A stretch of 45,578 nt of DNA from Trueperaceae bacterium (lineage in GTDB: Bacteria > Deinococcota > Deinococci > Deinococcales > Trueperaceae). This document shows positions 16,826 through 26,986 of the stretch, piece by piece. Positions within the stretch are counted from its first letter, which is position 1. Each line of letters begins with the position of its first letter. The position numbers and the translations under genes were made by a program. The notes under the pieces were generated by a model. That model was not told the origin of the DNA, searched no databases, and worked only from the letters and a program-made list of their open reading frames with translations. The stretch lies in the NCBI GenBank assembly GCA_036381035.1, contig DASVDQ010000114.1, positions 1-45,578 on the forward strand, in the 5' to 3' direction.

Positions 16826-17286
16826 CCCTCGGCCGCGAAGGGCAGGTGTATGGCCCGCTCGACGACCGTGCGCAGGACCATCGTCGTCTCCGTGCGCTCC
16901 ACGCCCTCGAGCATGAAGAGGCGGTCGAGGAAGGCGTCGAGCTCGGCCGTCGACTGCGCCCTGACCTTGGCCATGAACGAGTAGACGCCGGCGACGGCGT
17001 AGAGCGCCTCCACCTCGGGCAGCGCCTCCAGGCGGGCGACGAGGTCGCGGGCGGGCGTGCGCGGCTGGGGGGCGATCATCACGAAGGCCGTCACGGGCAG
17101 CCCCAGCGCCTCGGGGTCGAGGACGGCGCGGAAGCCGCGTATCACCCCCGCCTGCTCGAGCTTGCGCACGCGCTCCCCGACGGCCGGCGCCGACAGGCCG
17201 ACGGCCTTGGCGAGGCTGGCGTGGCTCGCCCGCCCGTCCTCGCGCAGGATCTCGATGATCCGCCTGTCGACGGCGTCGAAGCGCAT
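16822..17286 (-). CDS. Lrp/AsnC-family transcriptional regulator
   Basis: The 154-residue protein has the two Lrp domains. The N-terminal helix-turn-helix runs DAVDRRIIEILREDGRAS to VGLSAPAVGERVRKLEQAGV (about 4-50). The RAM ligand-binding domain (about 65-140) has VTAFVMIAPQPRT, VEALYAVAGVYSFMAKVRA and VERTETTMVLRTVVE. Family members bind amino acids and form octamers that control amino-acid metabolism genes. It starts at ATG 17286, with a TAGATT -10 box 10 bases upstream, and is divergent from ymdB, so the 57-base intergenic region may hold a shared operator. The target is unknown. A GNAT remnant overlaps its 3' end. Confidence 0.9.
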   Translation of the reverse strand: MRFDAVDRRIIEILREDGRASHASLAKAVGLSAPAVGERVRKLEQAGVIRGFRAVLDPEALGLPVTAFVMIAPQPRTPARDLVARLEALPEVEALYAVAGVYSFMAKVRAQSTAELDAFLDRLFMLEGVERTETTMVLRTVVERAIHLPFAAEG

Positions 17287-17296
17287 GACGAGCGCG

Positions 17297-17302
17297 AATC
17301 TA
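17297..17302 (-). promoter_or_regulatory. -10 box for the Lrp regulator
   Basis: TAGATT on the minus strand lies 10 bases before ATG 17286. It is the longest such spacing among the putative leaderless genes here. Confidence 0.4.
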
Positions 17303-17331
17303 GCACGGACGAGCGCGCCCGCGGCCCCTGC

Positions 17332-17337
17332 TATCGT
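17332..17337 (+). promoter_or_regulatory. -10 box of a leaderless promoter for ymdB
   Basis: TATCGT lies 6 bases before GTG 17344 with no ribosome site, so it supports the GTG as the start. Confidence 0.5.
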
Positions 17338-17343
17338 GGCCGC

Positions 17344-18131
17344 GTGCGTCTCCTGTTCGTCGGCGACGTGTTCGCCACACCCGGGATGGTCGCGGCGACC
17401 GCGTTCGTCAGGGAGCGCCGCGAGGAGTTCGACCTCGTCGTCGTCAACGGCGAGAACGCCGCGGGGGGCTTCGGGATCACGCGCCGGCACTTCGAGCAGC
17501 TCGTCGAGGCCGGCGCCGACGTCGTCACGCTCGGCAACCACGCCTTCGACCAGACCGAGGTGCTGGCCCTCCTCGAGGAGACGCCGCGCCTGCTGCGTCC
17601 GGCGAACCTGCCTGTCGGCACGCCCGGCGTCGGCTCCCACGTCTACCCGTCGCGGGACGGCGGACGCGTCGCCGTCGTGCAGGTCATGGGGCGGATCTTC
17701 ATGGACCCCGTCGACGACCCGTTCAGGGCCGTCGACGACGCGCTGGAGAGGGTGCCGCCCGGGGTGCCGGTGCTCGTGGACTTCCACGCCGAGGCCACCA
17801 GCGAGAAGAAGGTCATGCTGCACCACCTGGCCGGCCGCGTCGCGGCGCTCGTCGGCACGCACACGCACGTGCAGACGGCCGACGAGACCGTGTACAAGGG
17901 CACCGCCTACATCACCGACGTCGGCATGACCGGCGTGCAGGGGTCCTCGATCGGCATGCGCTACGAGGACGTCTTCCACCGGCTCGTCACGAAGCTGCCG
18001 CGCCGCTACCGGCCCGCCGAGGGACCGGCGACGGTCTGCGCCCTGGCGGTGGAGGTGGACGGCACCCGCGCCACGTCGGTGCAGCGCCTCTGGGTGCCGC
18101 AGCGGCGCGAGCAGCCGGTCGGGGGCGAGGC

Positions 18132-18135
<4 letters not shown>
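17344..18135 (+). CDS. ymdB: YmdB-type metallophosphoesterase (TIGR00282 family)
   Basis: The 263-residue protein matches the YmdB family of dinuclear-metal phosphoesterases, which in Bacillus hydrolyses 2',3'-cyclic nucleotides and affects RNA turnover and biofilm choice. Metal-site motifs are present: LLFVGDVFATPGM (3-15), VVVNGENAAGGFGIT, VTLGNHAFDQ, VLVDFHAEATSEKK, GTHTHVQTADE and TDVGMTG. Length and motif order are normal. The GTG start at 17344 is supported by the TATCGT box 6 bases upstream and by the family's start with a beta-strand carrying Gly-Asp. Its stop overlaps the start of ppc (GTGA), an unusual partner for ymdB, which elsewhere often sits near rny. It is divergent from the Lrp gene. 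Confidence 0.9.
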
Positions 18136-20966
<2,831 letters not shown>

Positions 20967-21051
20967 CGTCGACTATCTCACTCCTTCACCCATCTCATCG
21001 CGTTCACGAGCCCCGTCCGTAGCCTCAGGAGAGGCTCATGAGGAGTGGTGA

Positions 21052-21792
21052 ATGAACATCTTGGTCAGCGGCGGTCCCGTCCTCGCGGCGATCGTCCTCA
21101 TCTCGCTGTACGCCGTGTACGTCTTCTTCTACAGGTACTTCAGGCTGCGCGCCGAGCGGACCGACACGTCCGACCTGATGGTGAGGGTCAACGCGGCCGT
21201 GCGCGAGCGGGACCTGGAGCTCGCGCTCGCGGCCTGCGAGGAACACGGCGGGCCGGTGGCGCGCGTGCTCGGCGCGGCCCTGATGAAGCTGCCCTACGGG
21301 CGCCCGGCGGTCGAGGCCGCCTTCCAGGAGGCGACGATCCAGGAGGAGCAGACGCTGGCGCGCGGCCTGCGTCCGCTGGCGACGATCGCCCAGGTCTCGC
21401 CCATGTTGGGCCTGCTCGGCACGGTCACCGGCATGATCATCTCGTTCGGGCAGATCTCCCGCTACGGCACGGGCGACCCCTCGGTCGTGGCCTACGGCGT
21501 CCAGCAGGCGCTGGTGACCACGGCCGCCGGCCTGATCGTGGCGATCCCCGTGATCATGGGCCACGCCTACCTCGCCAGCCGCGTCGAGGCGATACTCGTC
21601 GAGATCGACAGGCGCCGCGAGGAGCTGATGGGCAACATCGCGCAGGCCGTGGCCTCGCGGCGCGACGACGCGCAGGCGGCCGAGCGCCAGGCGCGCCCGG
21701 CGCCGACGCCGCGGGTCCAGGGCGAACCCAGGGCCCGCGAGGAGTCCGACGCTCCCAGGCCGCGCCCGATCGACCTCACGCAGGGTGTCTAG
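21052..21792 (+). CDS. exbB: ExbB/TolQ-family proton-channel protein
   Basis: ExbB/TolQ proteins form the pentameric inner-membrane channel that, with ExbD/TolR, turns proton flow into mechanical work on a TonB/TolA-like partner. The 246-residue protein has a first segment (about 8-30), a cytoplasmic domain with VARVLGAALMKL, and the paired segments at about 113-133 (ATIAQVSPMLGLLGTVTGMI) and 152-175 (ALVTTAAGLIVAIPVIMGHA), which carry the polar channel-lining Thr residues. A Pro/Arg-rich tail of about 45 residues is extra. ATG 21052 follows GAGGAG, and a small stem AGCCTC/GAGGCT precedes it. It is the first gene of a tight three-gene operon with exbD and a TonB-like DUF3048 protein. Confidence 0.92.
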   Translation: MNILVSGGPVLAAIVLISLYAVYVFFYRYFRLRAERTDTSDLMVRVNAAVRERDLELALAACEEHGGPVARVLGAALMKLPYGRPAVEAAFQEATIQEEQTLARGLRPLATIAQVSPMLGLLGTVTGMIISFGQISRYGTGDPSVVAYGVQQALVTTAAGLIVAIPVIMGHAYLASRVEAILVEIDRRREELMGNIAQAVASRRDDAQAAERQARPAPTPRVQGEPRAREESDAPRPRPIDLTQGV

Positions 21793-22203
21793 ATGACCGT
21801 CCGCCGCAGCCGGAGGAGGTCGCTCACGGCCAACGCCACCATGGACCTCACCCCCATGGTCGACGTGGTCTTCCTGCTGATCATCTTCTTCATGCTGACG
21901 ACGACCTTCATCACCGTCGAGTCCGGCCTGCCGGTCGACCTGCCGCAGGCGCAGACCGCCCAGGCGGCGACGAGCGACCTGCCGACCGTCACGATCAACG
22001 GCCTGGGCGAGGTGTTCTTCGGCGGCACCAGGGTGGCCGAGAGCGACCTGCCCGGCCTGGTGCGCCAGGCCATCGCGCAGAGCGGGCAGACGTCCGTCGT
22101 GCTGCGAGCCGACAGCGCCACGCCGCACGGCCAGGCCGTGCGGATCATGGACTACCTGCGCCAGGCCGGCGCCGAGCGCATCGTCATCGCGACGGGCGAC
22201 TGA
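21793..22203 (+). CDS. exbD: ExbD/TolR-family biopolymer transport protein
   Basis: The 136-residue protein has a short basic N-terminus. One membrane helix (about 22-40) begins MDLTPMVDVVFLLIIFFM, with Asp24 the conserved proton-carrying residue of the family. A periplasmic domain follows, with PTVTINGLGEVFFGGT and VVLRADSATPHGQAVRIMDY (the usual D-x-x-x-x-x-G segment). Its ATG directly follows the exbB stop codon, so stoichiometric coupled translation is likely. With ExbB it should form the proton-driven stator. The next gene, 9 bases on, supplies the driven partner. Assignment to ExbD rather than TolR cannot be decided by sequence alone. Confidence 0.92.
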   Translation: MTVRRSRRRSLTANATMDLTPMVDVVFLLIIFFMLTTTFITVESGLPVDLPQAQTAQAATSDLPTVTINGLGEVFFGGTRVAESDLPGLVRQAIAQSGQTSVVLRADSATPHGQAVRIMDYLRQAGAERIVIATGD

Positions 22204-22212
22204 GGGGCGGCC

Positions 22213-24234
22213 ATGGTCGGGAGGGAGTCGAGCGTGTGGCGGGACCCCGACAAGCGGCGCGCGGCGCTGCTGTCGCTGGTGCTGCACCTCTCGGCGCTGC
22301 TCCTGATCCTCTACGTGGTCACGCGCCCCCAGCCGAGGCCGGTGCCCAGCTTCATCGTCATCGAGGTGGGCACGCCCGCCGAGTCCGAGCAGTACACCGA
22401 GGCCGCCGCGGCCGAGGAGCCGACGGTCGAGGCCCCGGAGCCGCAGGTGCGGTCCGCGGAGGCCGGGGACCCGCAGGCTCTGGCTGCGCCGCAGCAGGAG
22501 ACGGCCGACGAGGAGCTCGACCAGGTGACGGTCCAGCCGCCGGCGCCGGAGGCGCCGCCCGCCGTCGCGGCGGCGCCCGAGGAACCGCCGGTCGAGGCCG
22601 CGGTCGCGCCGCCGCCCCCGCCGCGTCCCCAGGAGGTAGCCGCCGCGGCGCCGGAGCTGCCCGTCGCCGAGGCGCCGGCCAGCCAGCTACCCGAGGTGGA
22701 GCTCGAGGTCCTGCCGAACCGTGAGACCCCGGCCCCCGTGACGATCCCCGAGCCGCAGCTCCAGGCGCAGGTGACCGAGTCGCGGGCGCTGGCGCTGGCG
22801 CCCTCCGCGAGCACGGCCCAGGCCCGCGAGGTGACGGCACCCGACGCGACGGCCGCCGTGGCCGAGCCCGTGGACCTGCGCGCGCCCAGCGTCGACGCCA
22901 GCGTCGCCTCGACGGTGCCCGTGGCCGCGCCGGAGGTCAGCGCCGCCGTGGCCGAGGCCGTCCCCCTCGACGCCAGCCGCGTCGGCGCCGCGGTGTCCGC
23001 GCCGGTGAGCCTGGCGGCGCCCGGCGTCACGGCCAGCGTCTCCGGCACCCGTCGCCTGGCGGAGCCGAGCGTGAGCGCCGTCGTCGGCGCCGGCGTGCCG
23101 CTCGACGTGACGCCCTCGGTGCGGGTGGCGAACCCGCGCCCGCTGGAGGCGCCGCGGCTCCGCGCCACGGTCAGGGGCCAGCAGGCGCCCGGCGCCCCGC
23201 AGCAGGGCGCGGTGGCCGAGGGCGCGGCCGACGTGCGCGCGACCGTCGAGTCGCCGCGCCAGCCCGGCGGCAACGCGATCAACCCGGGACAGGCCGGCCC
23301 GCCCGACCCCGACGCGACGGTGGCCGCGCGCGGCCTGGCCGCCGGTCCCGATGGCGTCGGCGAGGGCGACGGTGCCCGCCGACCGCCGTCCCCGCCGCCC
23401 ATGGCCGAGCAGCGCGACAGGGCGCTGGCGGTGGTGATCGACAACGCCAACGGCTACCCGCAGAGCGGCCTGGCGCAGTCGAGCATGGTCGTCGAGATGC
23501 CCGTGGAGGGCGGCATCACCCGGCTCCTGGCGTTCTTCGACTCCCAGGACCCGCAGCGTGTCGGGCCCGTCCGCAGCGCCCGGCCGTACTTCGTCGACCT
23601 CGCCCAGCGCAGCCAGGCCGTGCTCGTCCACGACGGCGGCTCGCCGGACGCGATGGTCAGGATCGCGCGCGCGACCGTGCCCACGCTCAACGCCTACACG
23701 TCCGGAGACCTGTTCGCGCGCTCGGACGAGCGCTCGGCGCCTTACAACCTCTACTCGGCAGGCTCCGACCTCAGGCAGGCCGTGAACCGCATCGCCCCCG
23801 AGCGGGTCCGGCTCGTCGCCAGGGCCGTCTACAGCCCGTCAGAGGAGGCGCGCGGCGTGGCCGAGGTGACCGTCAGCTACGGCGCCTACACGTCAGGCTT
23901 CCGCTTCAACGAGACCACCGGCCGCTACCGCTGGGTGCGCGCCGGCGAGCCGGCGGTGCAGCCAGACGGCCAGGTGCTGGAGACCCAGGCGGTGCTGGTC
24001 GGCGACATCCAGGTCGCGCCGATCCCCGACGACGACGCCGGGCGTCTCTACATACCGCTCGAGGGCGGGCCCGCCACCCTCTACCTCTCCGGACGCGCCG
24101 TCGACGGCACCTGGGAGGTCGTTGACGGCAGCGGCATAGGCTTCGTGAGCGAGTCTGGCCAGCGCATCGACCTGGCCGGCTACAGGACCTGGGTGGTCCT
24201 CAGCCCGAACTACGAGACGCGCGCCGAGCGCTGA
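22213..24234 (+). CDS. TonB-like energy transducer with a C-terminal DUF3048 (YerB-like) domain
   Basis: The 673-residue protein is built in three parts. First is a short cytoplasmic tail and one membrane helix (about 17-36, RAALLSLVLHLSALLLILYV) with Ser21 and His25, the SxxxH motif by which TonB and TolA couple to ExbBD/TolQR. Second is a ~360-residue Pro/Ala/Glu-rich periplasmic linker, including eight 15-residue repeats (about 209-323). Third is a DUF3048 domain (about 402-673) starting LAVVIDNANGYPQSGLAQSS, then VEGGITRLLAFF, RVGPVRSARPYFVDLAQ and VHDGGSPDAM, with a DUF3048_C-like end (GRLYIPLEGGPATLY to AGYRTWVVLSPNY). TonB or TolA C-terminal domains are absent. DUF3048 is known to me mainly from lipoproteins such as Bacillus YerB, of unknown function. 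ATG 22213 follows exbD by 9 bases. I infer a force-transducing envelope protein; its ligand is unknown. Confidence 0.85.
   Translation: MVGRESSVWRDPDKRRAALLSLVLHLSALLLILYVVTRPQPRPVPSFIVIEVGTPAESEQYTEAAAAEEPTVEAPEPQVRSAEAGDPQALAAPQQETADEELDQVTVQPPAPEAPPAVAAAPEEPPVEAAVAPPPPPRPQEVAAAAPELPVAEAPASQLPEVELEVLPNRETPAPVTIPEPQLQAQVTESRALALAPSASTAQAREVTAPDATAAVAEPVDLRAPSVDASVASTVPVAAPEVSAAVAEAVPLDASRVGAAVSAPVSLAAPGVTASVSGTRRLAEPSVSAVVGAGVPLDVTPSVRVANPRPLEAPRLRATVRGQQAPGAPQQGAVAEGAADVRATVESPRQPGGNAINPGQAGPPDPDATVAARGLAAGPDGVGEGDGARRPPSPPPMAEQRDRALAVVIDNANGYPQSGLAQSSMVVEMPVEGGITRLLAFFDSQDPQRVGPVRSARPYFVDLAQRSQAVLVHDGGSPDAMVRIARATVPTLNAYTSGDLFARSDERSAPYNLYSAGSDLRQAVNRIAPERVRLVARAVYSPSEEARGVAEVTVSYGAYTSGFRFNETTGRYRWVRAGEPAVQPDGQVLETQAVLVGDIQVAPIPDDDAGRLYIPLEGGPATLYLSGRAVDGTWEVVDGSGIGFVSESGQRIDLAGYRTWVVLSPNYETRAER
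22837..23181 (+). repeat. 15-residue (45-base) tandem repeats in the TonB-like linker
   Basis: Ala-Pro (or Ala-Ser/Glu-Pro) recurs at residues 209, 224, 239, 254, 269, 284, about 299 and 313. The unit reads roughly AP-x-V-x-A-x-V-A-x-x-V-P-L-x. Alternating small and valine residues suggest an extended or beta-like rod rather than a helix. Confidence 0.8.
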
Positions 24235-24303
24235 CGGCCCGGGCGCGCGGCGCCGCGCGGCACCGCCGACGACTCGCGGCGTGCCCCGCGGACTGCGCCG
24301 GGC

Positions 24304-24332
24304 TTGACAGGGGGAAGCCGCCGGGCTAACTT
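24304..24332 (+). promoter_or_regulatory. Sigma-70 promoter of the arsR operon
   Basis: A perfect TTGACA (24304-24309) is followed after 17 bases by TAACTT (24327-24332). This is the strongest promoter seen in the window. The -10 box overlaps the left end of the operator. Confidence 0.85.
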
Positions 24333-24362
24333 AACCACCACGCTAATTAACGAGGAGGTTAA
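24331..24362. promoter_or_regulatory. 32-bp dyad operator, probably for the ArsR repressor
   Basis: TTAACC (24331-24336) and GGTTAA (24357-24362) are symmetric about a central TAATTA (24344-24349). All three share one axis at 24346.5, and four of the seven pairs in each spacer also match. The site covers the -10 box, start region and ribosome-binding site (GAGGAGG), so a bound dimer would block transcription of its own operon. Confidence 0.75.
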
Positions 24363-24366
24363 ACAA

Positions 24367-24702
24367 GTGCCCGCCGCCGACCAGCTGAGCCTGACGTTCG
24401 CCGCCCTGGCCGACCCGACGCGCCGCGCCATCCTCGCGCGCCTCGCGCGGGGCGAGGCCACGGTGAACGAGCTGGCGGCACCGCTCAGCATCAGCCTCCC
24501 CGCCGTGTCCCGGCACCTGAAGGTGCTCGAGCGCGCCGGGCTCATCTCCCGCGGACGCGTGGCCCAGAAGCGCCCCTGCCGACTCGAGCCGGAGGGCCTC
24601 GAGCTGGCCGGTCGTTGGCTCAGGGGGCGGCGCGAGGAGTGGGAGGCGAGCATGGACAGGCTGGAGGAGCTGCTCAGGAACGCAGAGGACCTGCCCGACT
24701 AG
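24367..24702 (+). CDS. ArsR-family winged-helix repressor
   Basis: The 111-residue protein is an ArsR/SmtB winged helix: LSLTFAALADPTRRAILARL (helices 1-2), TVNELAAPLSISLPAVSRHL (the helix-turn-helix, about 36-55), KVLERAGLISRGRVAQ (recognition wing) and a C-terminal dimerisation helix. No CxC or other metal-binding cysteine set is present; its single Cys (in KRPCRLEPEG) is unlikely to bind metal alone. It therefore belongs to the non-metal group usually paired with an AHSA1 gene, as here. GTG 24367 is set by GAGGAGG 8 bases upstream and by the operator position. It probably represses itself and the following SRPBCC gene; the inducing signal is unknown. Confidence 0.92.
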   Translation: MPAADQLSLTFAALADPTRRAILARLARGEATVNELAAPLSISLPAVSRHLKVLERAGLISRGRVAQKRPCRLEPEGLELAGRWLRGRREEWEASMDRLEELLRNAEDLPD

Positions 24703-24736
24703 CGGGCAGGACGACCGAGAAGGAGAAGGGTAAGAC

Positions 24737-25225
24737 ATGACCGACACGCAGACGATGCCGACCGCCCGCCACGAGCTCGTGCTCGAGCGCGTCTTCGACG
24801 CCACCCCCGACCGCGTCTACAGGGCGTGGACCGACCCGGCGGTGCTGAAGAAGTGGTTCGCGCCGAAGCCGTTCACCACGCCCATCGCCGAGCTCGACGT
24901 GCGCCCGGGGGGCTCCAGCACGATCGTGATGCGCGGGCCCGACGGCAAGGACTACCCGAACCGCGGCGTCTACCTCGAGGTCGTGCCGGGCCGGCGCCTC
25001 GTCTCGACCGACGCCTACGTGAGCGCCTGGGTGCCGTCGGAGCAGCCCTACATGACCCTGGACCTCAGCTTCGAGGACCTCGGCGACGGCAGGACCAAGG
25101 CTACCTACCGCGTCAGGCACTGGTCCGCCGAGGCCCAGGAGGAGCACGTGCAGAGGGGCTTCTACGAGGGCTGGGGCAAGTGCGCCGACCAGCTCGCCGA
25201 GCTGTTCGCCGGCGGCGAGGCCTGA
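24737..25225 (+). CDS. SRPBCC/AHSA1-domain protein
   Basis: The 162-residue protein has the START-like cavity fold of AHSA1 (activator of Hsp90 ATPase homologue 1) proteins. The signatures are LVLERVFDATPDRVYRAWTD (15-34), PAVLKKWFAPKPFTT, a beta-sheet middle with VRPGGSSTIVMRGPDGKDYP, and a C-terminal helix ending QRGFYEGWGKCADQLAELF. Such proteins bind hydrophobic ligands or partners, and their exact role in bacteria is mostly unknown. ATG 24737 follows AAGGAGAAGGG, a clear ribosome site, 34 bases after arsR. The arsR-AHSA1 pair is a common bacterial module, so this gene is very likely controlled by the 24331-24362 operator. A hairpin follows its stop. Confidence 0.9.
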   Translation: MTDTQTMPTARHELVLERVFDATPDRVYRAWTDPAVLKKWFAPKPFTTPIAELDVRPGGSSTIVMRGPDGKDYPNRGVYLEVVPGRRLVSTDAYVSAWVPSEQPYMTLDLSFEDLGDGRTKATYRVRHWSAEAQEEHVQRGFYEGWGKCADQLAELFAGGEA

Positions 25226-25233
25226 GGCCCTAG

Positions 25234-25251
25234 ACCGCCGCTCCCGGCGGT
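25234..25251 (+). terminator. Possible terminator hairpin after the arsR-AHSA1 operon
   Basis: ACCGCCG and CGGCGGT form a 7-bp perfect stem with a CTCC loop, nine bases after the AHSA1 stop. There is no U-tract, so it may be a weak or Rho-independent-like pause. Confidence 0.45.
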
Positions 25252-25281
25252 GCCAGGCTGAGGCGTGGGGCAGGAGGCGGC

Positions 25282-26064
25282 GTGGACGACCACGGGAGCT
25301 CGCAGGCGGAGTGGGTGGACAGGACCGACGAGGTCGCGTCGCGCATGGAGGCGCTCAGCCAGGCCCTGGCGGACGAGCGCGCGCGGCGCTCCGCGGGCGG
25401 CGGGACGTTCGCGCCGCCCGCGGAGGCCGAGGAGGGCCGCGTCGTGGGCCTCGCGGTCCTGGCCGCGGTGGTCGCTGCCGAGGCGGAGGAGTTCTTCGGC
25501 CCGCTCAACGAGACCTGCCGCGGCTTCGACATCACCACCCCGCTGCGCATCGCCCACTTCCTGGCGCAGACGGCGCACGAGTCCGCCCTCTACACGGTCC
25601 TCGTCGAGAACCTCAACTACAGCGCTCGCGGCCTGCTCGCCACCTGGCCGCGGCGCTTCGACGCGGCGCGCGCCGAGGCGTACGCGCGCCAGCCCGAGCG
25701 GATCGCGAACTACGTCTACGCCGACAGGATGGGCAACGGGCCGGAGGCGTCGGGCGACGGCTGGCGCTTCCGCGGACGCGGCATCCTCCAGGTGACGGGG
25801 AGGCAGACGTACCGCGACGTGGGCGGGTCCCTCGGCGTCGACCTCGAGGCCGCGCCCGACCTGCTGGCGACCCCGCGCTTCGCGTCCCTCGCGGCGGGCT
25901 GGTACTGGCGGTCGCGCGGCATCAACGCCCTCTGCGACCGCGACGACCCGGTCGCCGTCACGGAGGCCGTGAACGGCGGACGGCACGGCCTCGAGGAGCG
26001 CATCAGGCTGCTGGGGCTGGCCAAGGCGGCGTTGAGCGCCCCCGACCCCGACGTGCAGGCGTGA
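25282..26064 (+). CDS. Phage-type GH19 lysozyme/chitinase-like protein
   Basis: The 260-residue protein has a family 19 glycoside hydrolase domain of the phage endolysin type, expected to cut peptidoglycan or chitin beta-1,4 bonds. The catalytic helix IAHFLAQTAHESALYTVLVE (90-109) places the acid Glu at 100. Further signatures are LNYSARGLLATWPRRF, FRGRGILQVTGRQTYRDVG, AGWYWRSRGINALCD and VTEAVNGGRHGLEERI. About 70 N-terminal residues lack a domain and contain an Ala-rich stretch (52-70), not a clear signal peptide. If it acts on the wall it must leave the cell by another route. GTG 25282 follows AGGAGG. There are no phage genes around it, so it is probably domesticated. Confidence 0.85.
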   Translation: MDDHGSSQAEWVDRTDEVASRMEALSQALADERARRSAGGGTFAPPAEAEEGRVVGLAVLAAVVAAEAEEFFGPLNETCRGFDITTPLRIAHFLAQTAHESALYTVLVENLNYSARGLLATWPRRFDAARAEAYARQPERIANYVYADRMGNGPEASGDGWRFRGRGILQVTGRQTYRDVGGSLGVDLEAAPDLLATPRFASLAAGWYWRSRGINALCDRDDPVAVTEAVNGGRHGLEERIRLLGLAKAALSAPDPDVQA

Positions 26065-26154
26065 CGCGGCCCCGGACGGACCCGGCGCGCGGGCCGGGCC
26101 GCGGCGCCTCCCGCCGCTCGTCCCCGCCTCGCACGGCCCGGCGGCACTTGCGGT

Positions 26155-26937
26155 CTACGGCTCCCGCGGGATCAGCTCGTCGAAGAACAGGCCCTTGAGG
26201 CGCAGGCGGTAGCCGTCCTCGCGGACGTCGGCGTCGAGGTAGACGTACTCGTCCCTGTGCCCGTTCGTGTCGAGGAGCAGGGCTCGGCCCTGCGAGGCGA
26301 CGTTCACGCCGCCGCGCACGGGCGTGTGGCCGTAGACGCCCAGGCGGTAGCCGGTGCCCTCGAGGAAGTCGCGGTCCTCCTGGATCCAGCGCCGTCGGTT
26401 CTCGAGGTAGAAGCCCTGGTCGAAGGTGTTGTGCTCGGGCAGCGGGCCCACGTGCGCCAGGTGCAGCCCGTCGATGACGAGCTCGTACGGCCACGAGAGG
26501 ATCCACTCCTTGAGGTCGGGGTCCATCGGGTTGCCGTGGCCGGGCTTCCACTCCAGGTGGGCCACGTCGTCGGTGCGCAGCGGTCCCTGGTCCTCGGTGA
26601 CCGCGTTGAAGTCGTGGTTGCCCATGAGGATCACCATGCGGTCGTCCGGCACGCGGTCCTGGAAGCCCTTGACCTCGCGCAGGAAGCGCTCCTGGGCCTT
26701 CTCCGCGCGCTCCAGGTGTCGGGGGTTGTACTCGTCGTAGCGCCTGACGTTGATCAGCTCGGCGTAGCGCTCGCGGCTCTTGGCGTGGACGAGGTCGCCG
26801 AGCAGCACGAGCTTGACGTCGCCATCGCGCAGCTCGTCCGTGGGGCGGTTCCGCTCGTCGGCGAGCCCCGCGTCGCGCAGCATCGTCCAGAGCTTCTCGG
26901 GCTGTACGTGGATGTCGCCTACGACGACGAGGCGCAC
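26155..26937 (-). CDS. Calcineurin-like metallophosphoesterase
   Basis: The 260-residue protein carries all five metallophosphatase motifs: VVGDIHV (5-11), LLGDLVHAKSR (45-55), ILMGNHDFNAV (about 103-113), LAHVG and VYGHTPVRGG near 205. The usual two-metal centre should therefore be complete. No membrane segment or signal peptide is visible. The architecture resembles cytoplasmic Ser/Thr-phosphatase-like or ApaH-like diadenosine tetraphosphatases, but the substrate cannot be told. GTG 26937 is preceded by GAGGA. It lies 49 bases downstream of the LysM peptidase on the same strand and is probably in its transcript. It is convergent with the GH19 gene. Confidence 0.85.
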   Translation of the reverse strand: MRLVVVGDIHVQPEKLWTMLRDAGLADERNRPTDELRDGDVKLVLLGDLVHAKSRERYAELINVRRYDEYNPRHLERAEKAQERFLREVKGFQDRVPDDRMVILMGNHDFNAVTEDQGPLRTDDVAHLEWKPGHGNPMDPDLKEWILSWPYELVIDGLHLAHVGPLPEHNTFDQGFYLENRRRWIQEDRDFLEGTGYRLGVYGHTPVRGGVNVASQGRALLLDTNGHRDEYVYLDADVREDGYRLRLKGLFFDELIPREP

Positions 26938-26986
26938 GACAAGTCCTCGGTTCCGCTTCGCCCGTCCACCGCTCGGCTACCCGTCG

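Noticed and set aside
24244-24259. A perfect 16-base GC palindrome just after the DUF3048 gene, considered as a terminator.
   Set aside because: It has no loop or U-tract, and CGCG palindromes arise easily in this composition. A nearby GCGGCAC/GTGCCCCGC pairing is imperfect. Neither is strong enough to call.
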